Source of the DNA: Sabellastarte sp. h YS-2021
Lineage: Eukaryota; Annelida; Polychaeta; Sabellida; Sabellidae
Direction of reading: 5' to 3'
DNA: 64,000 bases
NCBI GenBank assembly: GCA_964017235.1
Contig: OZ024928.1
Coordinates: forward strand, 79,107,566 to 79,171,565
Within the stretch, counting starts at the first letter, position 1, and each line of letters starts with the position of its first letter. A model generated the notes under the pieces. It ran no database searches. It saw only the letters and a program-made list of their open reading frames with translations, and was not told the DNA's origin. Position numbers and translations under genes: made by a program. Below, in pieces: positions 54,257 to 61,920 of this stretch.

Positions 54257-55214
54257 GTCAGTATACTTTCATATGTTGGTTAATTAATTTGTCTATACAG
54301 TTCTATTCTGAAGTAGTAGATGTAGATGTGGAAGTATTGGGTTCTCTCACCACTTCCTCATTGCTTTTAACCTTTGTTAAGTGGAGGTATTTTTACAACA
54401 GCTTGTAATTTTGACTTTTTAGGTATCAACTATAGTTTGCCGATGAAGTAAGCCTAAGTGGATTCACCTAATCAGAGAATTACAATTTCTGAGGCCAAAG
54501 AACAATAAATATTTTTTATTTATTTTCTGAAACCTAGATGTAATGCAGTGCCTGACAGACAGAAAACAAGTAATTTAAACGAAAACAAACAACAAACAAA
54601 GTGAACCATCTTTCTGGAGTGTACACATATCTTTATTTGAATCCCTGCATTTATAACAAGACATATGATAGTTCCAGCTAGTCATGAAATGACTACAAGA
54701 AGTGGATTTTGTATCCTTATTGTTAGAAGATTTATTGGTATTGTCCATTTTTAAAATATCTCAATGAAAAAGCAAAAGAGTCCCTAAAAAACCTTCACCA
54801 ATTCCATAAAATGTCCTCACTGTTGATGGGCAACAAAAATAATGAAGTAAACAATGGGGTCATATGACCTAATTGGCCAGAAAACGGACTAATGTTATGC
54901 AATGGCCTGGTTAAGGTAGTCAGATAACCTGAAAATCACACCTCTCTGTTGGCCATTGGGTTGGATGGCTCCAACACATAGCTACTGTTAGGAAATGGTA
55001 AGGATATTTCGCTATAAAGATGCTCTATTGATGTAAGTATTGTAGAGTAAGAAGGATGATGTCCACCACAGCATGTAAAGTTTTCCAGTTAATATTTACC
55101 ATGTATTTTTTTGGTCTAGTTTTAGGAGATTGGCAAATATGACTTGTATATTTTCTCAAGAAATTCCCTGTTTTTTGATTTAGTAAATTCATATTTTATT
55201 GCGTGTTTCTTTAG
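54257..55214. other. Intron 10
   Basis: AT-rich; no repeat family or frame recognised. Confidence 0.4.
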
Positions 55215-55319
55215 GCCAAGGGGTAGTGCTGTGGCAGAGAGGTTGTGGTCCCCCCAGACTCTCAGAGATACCACCAAAGCCACACCCAGACTGGAGGAAC
55301 ACAGGTGTAGGTTGATCAG
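55215..55319 (+). CDS. HEXA/HEXB: Hexosaminidase exon 11
   Basis: TTTAG acceptor, ATCAG/GTGAGA donor, phase 2 to 2. It encodes [34 protein letters not shown], the conserved C-terminal helices; AVAERLWS is a family hallmark and the Cys pairs with that of the last exon. Confidence 0.96.
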
Positions 55320-55724
55320 GTGAGAAGCTAGCCTGAGTGCCCACACTGGGATAATAAAACAAAGGATCTGGTACCACATGAATTTGTAGAAAACTGGATA
55401 TCATTGGGTAAAATTGCATACTCGTTGTACATTGAAATTAAATCCACAAAGTTGATGCTCTGCATGGTGATACATGTGTAATCCCTACTTTTTGTAATAA
55501 TGTGGCCATAAATAGATTTACAGGTCATTTTGGGGTAAATACAAGGTAAACCAAATATATTGGTATTCAGTTGAAAACTTTCAAATCTGTGTAGAGACTG
55601 TGTAAGTCAAAATTCTGTCTTCGTATAACCAGTCTTAAGGTTTTGGTATACATACAGAGTTTAATTAATTTAGTTAATTTGGCTTTAAAATCACTTTAAA
55701 CACTGTATAGGTCATATCACGATG

Positions 55725-55894
55725 GGTAGTTTAGTGGGCAGAGTAAACCCATACATACAGTTGGTGCAAGTTCTGTGCTGTAAACTGCCGACCGTTGGTA
55801 AGCAACTACCAACATTCCAACATTGGGTCTGAGGTTTGAACCACAGACCTCACAGTTGGGAGGCAAGTGTGTTACCACTACGCCACAGTTGCCC
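55725..55894 (-). mobile_element. tRNA-derived SINE
   Basis: On the minus strand a tRNA-like head (55894 down to 55825) begins GGGCAACTGTGGCGTAGTGG and has an A-box-like TGGCGTAGTGGTAACAC and a B box GGTTCAAACC at normal spacing. A non-tRNA body follows to about 55725. The head is too diverged to be a working tRNA. Confidence 0.75.
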
Positions 55895-56138
55895 TTCAGA
55901 GTTCAAATAAGTAGAACCCTGTACTGCATAATGTCAAGTAAAGTTGTTTCTGTAGAAATATCCTATTGTATGGAAACCTAGGCCGAGCAAAAGTATTGTT
56001 TTGAGATTTGACTTACATGAAAGTATATTTACACTAATGTTTTATTTGGATTGATCTGTATGATGTGGAAACATAAACAAATGAACATGATTTTGTTGTA
56101 TGTAATCATCAAATAATTTACGACTGATGTATTTCCAG

Positions 56139-56208
56139 GAGAGGTCTGCAGGTAGAACCAGTAAATGGACCTGGATTCTGCAAATATGAATACAAGCAGA
56201 AGAACTAG
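56139..56208 (+). CDS. HEXA/HEXB: Hexosaminidase exon 12 (terminal, stop TAG)
   Basis: TTTCCAG acceptor, phase 2. It encodes RGLQVEPVNGPGFCKYEYKQ, KN and stop at 56206-56208. The R-G-x-x-x-x-P-x-x-x-G-x-C pattern is the family C-terminus, with the last disulfide Cys. It closes the first C-terminal exon set. Confidence 0.96.
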
Positions 56209-56800
56209 TTGTCTTACTACATATGTACATGTTGTATTGCAGTGTGCAGTAGCGCTATGTATGTTGTTATTTGTGAGACATTGACATGTTTGAGCAAAGG
56301 CTTCAAAGATATTTTTGTGATTACAAAATGTATCATTTATACACTGTGAGAGATTTCCTGGACTTTATATTGATGGTATAAATATGTGTTTATCAGTTAT
56401 TACTTGACTATGTTACATATCAACTAATTGTGTAATTCCAACTGACTGTGAAAAAAAGTGGCAGCTTTTATAGTTTTTTACCTACAACTAGCCCAGTCTA
56501 GATACAGAGTCCATGGCAACATATAACTTAGAAATTTTGTTGAGCCTTTTGCAGTGTGGTATTAGTTGTAGAATATTAATTATACAAAAAATTTATTGAT
56601 GTGTGTTTATGTAATACTCAAGTGGTATACGTTTAGATGGATCAGACTATTGAACAAAGATATCTAATTTGTAGATTTCTCAGAGTTAGTAATATATAGA
56701 CTGGAGGTAGTGGTATAAACAGTGATTATATGGCAAGGTTTACTTATATATTCAGGGAATTAATGCTTAATCGTGAAATAGAGTGTTAAAAGAAGACAAC

Positions 56801-56806
56801 AATAAA
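56801..56806 (+). promoter_or_regulatory. Candidate poly(A) signal of the first terminal exon
   Basis: AATAAA about 590 bases after the stop at 56208. This implies a 3' untranslated region of about 0.6 kb if used. Confidence 0.4.
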
Positions 56807-56994
56807 TCTGTTGAGAGAACAGCTACACAGTGCAAACCTAATTAAAAATTAAAGAAGGCTAAATCAATTTTAAAAGGCGTAATAAATGATAGAAGGGTCC
56901 CAAGATATCAAAGATGCAGCTAGAAAGGATTTTCCTTTGTATGTGTTATGTACAAGTTAAGATCAATTAATTAAAACACATTGTTTAACTGATA

Positions 56995-57275
56995 AATATT
57001 GAGCTTGTACAAGTTGTAACTTGTACCGGTCCAAAATTTGTACTTGTTGCAATTTGACTAGTCAACCTGTACAAGTTGCAGCTTGTACAAGCTGTTTGTA
57101 CAAGTTGCAACTTGCATAGATTTCTTGTACATGTTGCAATTATGTTACAGTAAAGTTGTGTAACCAGTAATTTTGTGAAATTACTGAATGTTTTAGGAAT
57201 TTTCGCGAAATTACTGACCAAATCAGGAATTTCGCAAAATTCCTAAACATTCAGTAATTTCGCGAAATTACTGTC
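56995..57275. repeat. Palindrome cluster: CTTGTACAAG modules and a cousin of the 24.6 kb element ends
   Basis: 56995-57130 holds repeated palindromes based on GTACAAGTTGCAACTTGTAC. 57130-57275 starts ATGTTACAG, has TGTGTAACCAG, and then palindromes AGTAATTTCGCGAAATTACT and AGGAATTTCGC-AAAATTCCT. The order matches the inverted end of the element at 24637-26468, but the arm sequences differ. Confidence 0.75.
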
Positions 57276-57654
57276 CCATCTCAGTGATGCATTCATAGTG
57301 TGTATCATCAAGAACTTTGGTGAGTCACCAGGTGCAAGTGAATACTTCATGGCCAAAAGCAATCTGCAGGGCTACTCTCAGAAAACAGATGAATTAAGTC
57401 AGTTTTCAGTCTTTTTATATTTCTTCTAATTAGTACTTTCACCAGCCAGGTGGACAAGTCATGTATTTCTGAAGTATAAGGGCTTAGCCATAGCTCAGTG
57501 TTAAAATATTAGTAGTTGAACAGGGGACAGATTATTTTAAAAGTGTAATTGTTATATTTCTCATATTTCCTGAGAGGTTTAATTTCTGATTGGATTTTGT
57601 TGTGCTGAAATATAAGAGGTTTATTAATCACAGTGTGATATATGGCTGATTGTA

Positions 57655-59558
57655 TCCCCGGATGAAAGTCGCGCTGCCACCACCGCAGAGCTTTCCTTTC
57701 GGACGTGATAACTTAAAAAATATTTTAGTTAGACCTTTCAAATTTGGTATGTAGGTATATATGGGCAATGCTACAAACGCTATAGTTTTGTGACCTTGAC
57801 CTTCAATTTCAAGGTCACTGGTGGCCTCTTAAAGGTCAGATTTTTGCCATTTTTTCACATTTTGGCCCAGTTCTCATATACAGAAAGTTAGATCATCCTA
57901 TGGCTGGTATATATAATACATATATATGTCCTCTGTAAGCATGCAGAAATGTGACAAGGCTCTTCATTGAAGGTCATCCACAGACCGCCAAAGTACCTCA
58001 CCGAGGCCATTTTTGGCCTTTTTGGAGATATTTTCACACTTAATGCTGACTATATTGCATGGAAACTGTTGAAAATGGCTTTGGAGGTTGAGTACATGAT
58101 GTAGTACCAGCATCCAGTTTGTTGACCTTGGCTCTTGTTTTCAAGGCCACCTTAGTCCTGCTAAAATGACTCAAAATGGTACCTTTTACTGCACATATAT
58201 GCCTATATAAGACTGTGAGGCCATATAACTCCTTTATTATTGGCTGTATAACTTACTGACTCCTGTTGATTATCTCTACATGGCCCGCTGGATAGGAGAT
58301 TATGTATGGCATAGGTCCATAGCTAAGTGAGTAATAGCACTGGTAGCTACTTTGAATAAAGTGCTTATAATTAAAAAATGACTGCACTCCATGCCTACAA
58401 GGTGGTAACTTTTTCAGAGGTCTGTCTCAATAGCTACATGAGTAATAGCTATATTCAGTTTTTAACCATGACCAAAATGAGTAATTGATATTTTTCTTCA
58501 TAACTGTTAGAGTTACAATACTTTTGTCAAATATGTTGTTTCTGTACTTTTAAATGTACTCTGTCATGGTAAATTTTCAGAGCTGTAGGTCCGTAGCTGA
58601 CTGAGTAATAGCTGCTTTGACAGTTCACCATTGAATAAATCACTTAAGATATCTTCCCTGCTATGAAATCTTGCCTGGCTAACATTTGGTCCAGTTTGTT
58701 CAATTTGGTTGGTTGCTATGGTAACAAATTTGAAAATCTGAGGTGACCAAACATAAAGGAGCCTATATCTCCCTTATTACTAGTCGTACAGGTTTTGGAT
58801 GTGAAGACAACTTATAGGAAATCATGTGCCCCTAATCTTTTGCTGGTTTCAGATTTGATCTTGGACCCCTCCTTCAAGTTCAAATGTGGTTCTTCATACC
58901 TATAATGGTCTATATCTTCTTTGTTATTGGTCATAGAGCTTTTGGATGTAAAGATAACCTATAGGAAATCATGTGCCCCAAATCTTTTGGTGGGGTCAGA
59001 TTTTACCTTAGATCCCTCCTTCTAGGTCGAATGTGGTCCTTGATACCTCTAATGTTCTATATCTCCCTTATTATTGGTCATAGAGGTTTTGGATGTGAAG
59101 ACAACTTATAGGAAATCATGTGCCTCAAATGTTTTGGTGGGGTCAGATTTGACTTTGGATCCCTCCTTCAAGGTTGAATGTGGGCCTTGATACTTATAAT
59201 GGCCTATATCTCCCTTATTATTGGTCATAGAGGTTTTAGCGGTAAAGACGACTTGTGGGAAATCATCTGCCCTGAATCTTATGGTGGGGTCACATTTGAC
59301 CTTGGGCCCCTCCTTCAAGGTCGAATGTGGTCCTTGATACCTATAATGGCTTATCTCTCCCTTACTATTACTCATGGAGGTTTTGGATGTGAAGACAACT
59401 TATAGGAAATCATGTGCCCCAAATTTTGGGGTTGGTCCTTCATAATGACCTATATCTCCCTTATTCTTGGTCGCACCTTATAACTTTGCAATAGTCTGTA
59501 TGTCATGCTTCAACCATGTCCTGTCCGGGGATACACTGCATCAAGACTCAATATCTAG
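57655..59558 (+). mobile_element. Family A element with diverged type 1 satellite core
   Basis: 5' TCCCCGGATGAAAGTCGCGC, triplet stretch (GCTGCCACCACCGCAG), GTGATAACTTAAAAAA. The middle has terminal-satellite-like phrases (58.3-58.65 kb). Then five to six units of a diverged type 1 satellite (58.75-59.48 kb: CTATATCTCCCTTATTATTG, GACAACTTATAGGAAATCAT). 3' end CTGTCCGGGGATACACTGCA then ATATCTAG. It sits between A and T. It lies between the two hexosaminidase C-terminal exon sets. Confidence 0.7.
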
Positions 59559-60628
59559 TTTAGCTTTGGTGTGCAATGTTTTTTAATACTTGTAATTTAG
59601 TTAATATTTTTGTGTAATCATGTATTAGATAATTCAGTTAAAATTGTGATGGTTGTAGTGGTTTCTGTTTATGGTATTTGGCAGATTGCTGACTAAAAAT
59701 AAAAATATAGATTCATATGTAATTGATTGTTTTCTTTGTAATGACTTTTTATCCCCTGCTTCCTCAGAATTTGCTTCTAAAATAAGAACACAAATAATTG
59801 TTAAAAATTACAATAAATAATAATTATACTTGCGATAATCTTGTATTAACCAGGTATCAGGTTTTAATTACAAAAGGATTTTTATGCTAAACAGGTCACA
59901 CTTAAATGTTTGGAGATAATCTCAACATTATTTATGATGATTTTCATGTGTCTATACACCATAGACTATCCTTTCCTTGGCCATTTGGTATCTTGGTGTG
60001 CTTTTTATTTTTACCCAAAGTTCGTTTTTCTTTTGTTTTCCAAATAAACTTTTGAGTTTCAAAAAAATCAGATATTCTCTATCCAGATATAAAATATTGT
60101 AATAATTGTCCTCACTTGTTTTGGTTAGACAGCTGTAATTGATCTGCAGAATAGTCGATTTGCTGTCTATTTATCCGTTTCATTACACAATGTAGTACAT
60201 ATACTTGTATTGAAGTATTAATCATTAAAAGTTGAGCTTCAAAGTTTATTTCATCATTCAAGTAAATCTAGCAACAGGGTTATATATCTGTGAAGTCCGC
60301 TGTGCAATATATTTAAAAACTTTCCTTTTTTTTTGGAAAGCAATGCAATTTATTGTATATGTGAGGCTCCTTCAAAACGTCCATAATATTAGCACATGAA
60401 TAAACTAAATTACTATTTTCTATCCATTTAGACTGTATTTTAATTGGTTTTTGGCACCATATCTGTGTCTAGCATACTGTTTGAACAAATGTTTTACAAA
60501 TTTGTTTCCTCATCCATTTGTATGTTTTACAAATTTTAATCCATTTATAATTGTCCTGTATTCAAATGTATATTTTTTCATTGAAGCAATTAATTGGCAG
60601 TATGTGTGTGTTTCTGTGATGTTGCTAG
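59559..60628. other. Region before pocket exon 9c
   Basis: AT-rich, no repeat family or upstream hexosaminidase exon recognised. If 60629 began a separate gene, its first exons would have to be here or further left; none is seen. Confidence 0.5.
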
Positions 60629-60800
60629 GTAATACCCAATACAGTTGTCCATGTGTGGAAAGGTGGTTACCAGCAAGAGCTCACTAAAGTGACTGCGATG
60701 GGTTTGAGAACCCTCCTTTCCACACCATGGTATCTGGACTATATTTCTTATGGCGCAGACTGGCAGAGGTACTACAGTGTTGAACCCTTAAATTTTAATG
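60629..60800 (+). CDS. HEXA/HEXB: Hexosaminidase pocket exon, beta-like copy (9c)
   Basis: 172 bases, the same length and phases (0 to 1) as exon 9b, GCTAG acceptor and AATG/GTAAGC donor. It encodes [55 protein letters not shown]. Active-site Trp and Tyr are kept. Asp-Tyr follows WYL, where human HEXB has Asp452-Leu453; PWYLD-ISYG-DW and YYxVEPL are also beta-like. It could be spliced in frame to exon 8. It lies 4.4 kb after the stop of the first set. Confidence 0.93.
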
Positions 60801-61345
60801 GTAAGCAAAAATACAAACTGCTCGCATACGTTATTTTTTTTGTTACCTCCATTTTTAACAATAGGTAAGTGACCAACACAATTTCAATTTTCTTAACTTT
60901 ACCATTGAGTGTCCCATCACATGGATCAATAGTTGATTATGGTCCCAGGCTCTTACAACTTTTATACATATAGAAATAATTACTGTTCTGTCTCAGTAGA
61001 TCTCATGTGCACAACAATATTACATACATCATGACTCTCCTCAACTGAAGACCTAGCTGTGCTCAGACTTTGTATCACCACTGCCATATATTGCACCTAA
61101 ACTCTTTGCACCTCTCCATGTATACAAACTAAAATGCCTCAACCTGTATTCGATTTTGGTATCTTCTGATTTTGACACACATGAAAACCACAAGTCTAAT
61201 TATGTAACTAGTTGCACTAAAGTGGGCTCTCAAGAAGTTGAAGTGTTTATGTCTAAAGACAAGAATTTTGATGACGCCTATCTGTACTCACATATACAGG
61301 GGATACCATTTTTGAGATAGTGAAAAGAGTGTTTTTTCTGTAAAG

Positions 61346-61436
61346 GTACTGATAAGCAGAAGAAGCTTCTGATGGGAGGAGAAGCTTGTTTGTGGGCAGA
61401 GTATGTGGATGCAGCAAATGTAGTTTCCAGGCTCTG
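61346..61436 (+). CDS. HEXA/HEXB: Hexosaminidase exon 10b
   Basis: 91 bases, the same length and phases (1 to 2) as exon 10a, GTAAAG acceptor and CTG/GTAAAT donor. It encodes [43 protein letters not shown] matches human HEXB closely; the active-site Trp and Glu are kept. The following exons are expected beyond 64000. Confidence 0.93.
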
Positions 61437-61920
61437 GTAAATATGTTTTTACACATTACATTTTTTGCATATATTGGTTAATTTAAACAATGTTTTAGTT
61501 GCTTAAATAACATAAATTGCATTTAAATTGCATTTAACATAAACTATTGATATTTTTATTCTCATTGGCGTTTTTATGTCGTCACTCTGCAGCGTGGGCG
61601 TCCGCGTCCGCGTGAACAACTTCTTCTCCAAAACTACAACGCCTAGAGACATGCTGTTTTTTTTAAAAGATACCTTATCTATCGAGGATGAAAAAATGTT
61701 CAAGGCATGAAAATCTGTCTGTTCGTCTGTTTGCTAGAGACGTTACAAGGGAGGTACCCCCACCAAAAGTGTGAAAATTTCAACACTTTATCACAATTTT
61801 CTCAGTGACTATTGCAGGGATTTCTCTCATATCTTGCATATATGTACTAGGCCAGAGGTAGATTTTCTTGTGTGAGTATGAGACCTGGATCTGTCTTACT
61901 TTTTTTTTAATAAATTTTTT
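61437..61920. other. Unique to repeat transition after exon 10b
   Basis: Contains CGTGGGCGTCCGCGTCCGCG near 61595, a CG-rich triplet stretch like those near the 5' ends of families A-C, then GAGGTACCCCCACC. It may be the 5' part of an element whose core is the satellite that follows. Confidence 0.4.

Larger units (their letters stand above)
17779..56208 (+). other. HEXA/HEXB: Beta-hexosaminidase subunit gene (GH20), 12-exon span
   Basis: Host gene for a lysosomal enzyme that removes terminal N-acetylhexosamine from glycolipids, glycoproteins and glycosaminoglycans. Exons 17779-18124, 24340-24449, 29172-29282, 30467-30568, 34150-34258, 34490-34694, 35034-35120, 40987-41059, 51491-51662, 54166-54256, 55215-55319 and 56139-56208 have consistent phases and add to 1581 bases (526 residues plus stop), close to human HEXA (529). 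Known catalytic positions are all present: Arg of DTSRH, Asp of HIVDDQ, His of SPGHS, Asp-Glu of LGGDEV, Trp of IIWQEV, Tyr of CWYLNK, and Trp and Glu of MWGEYVD. The pocket exon has extra copies at 49.5 and 60.6 kb, and the next exon at 61.3 kb. Confidence 0.96.

Noticed and set aside
55825-55894. Functional tRNA gene
   Set aside because: A and B boxes are present, but the head is diverged and followed by a SINE body; it does not form a clean tRNA by eye.
60629-61436. An independent second hexosaminidase gene
   Set aside because: No first to eighth exons are found between 56.2 and 60.6 kb. I treat it as a downstream C-terminal exon set, but a gene with distant or lost 5' exons is not fully excluded.
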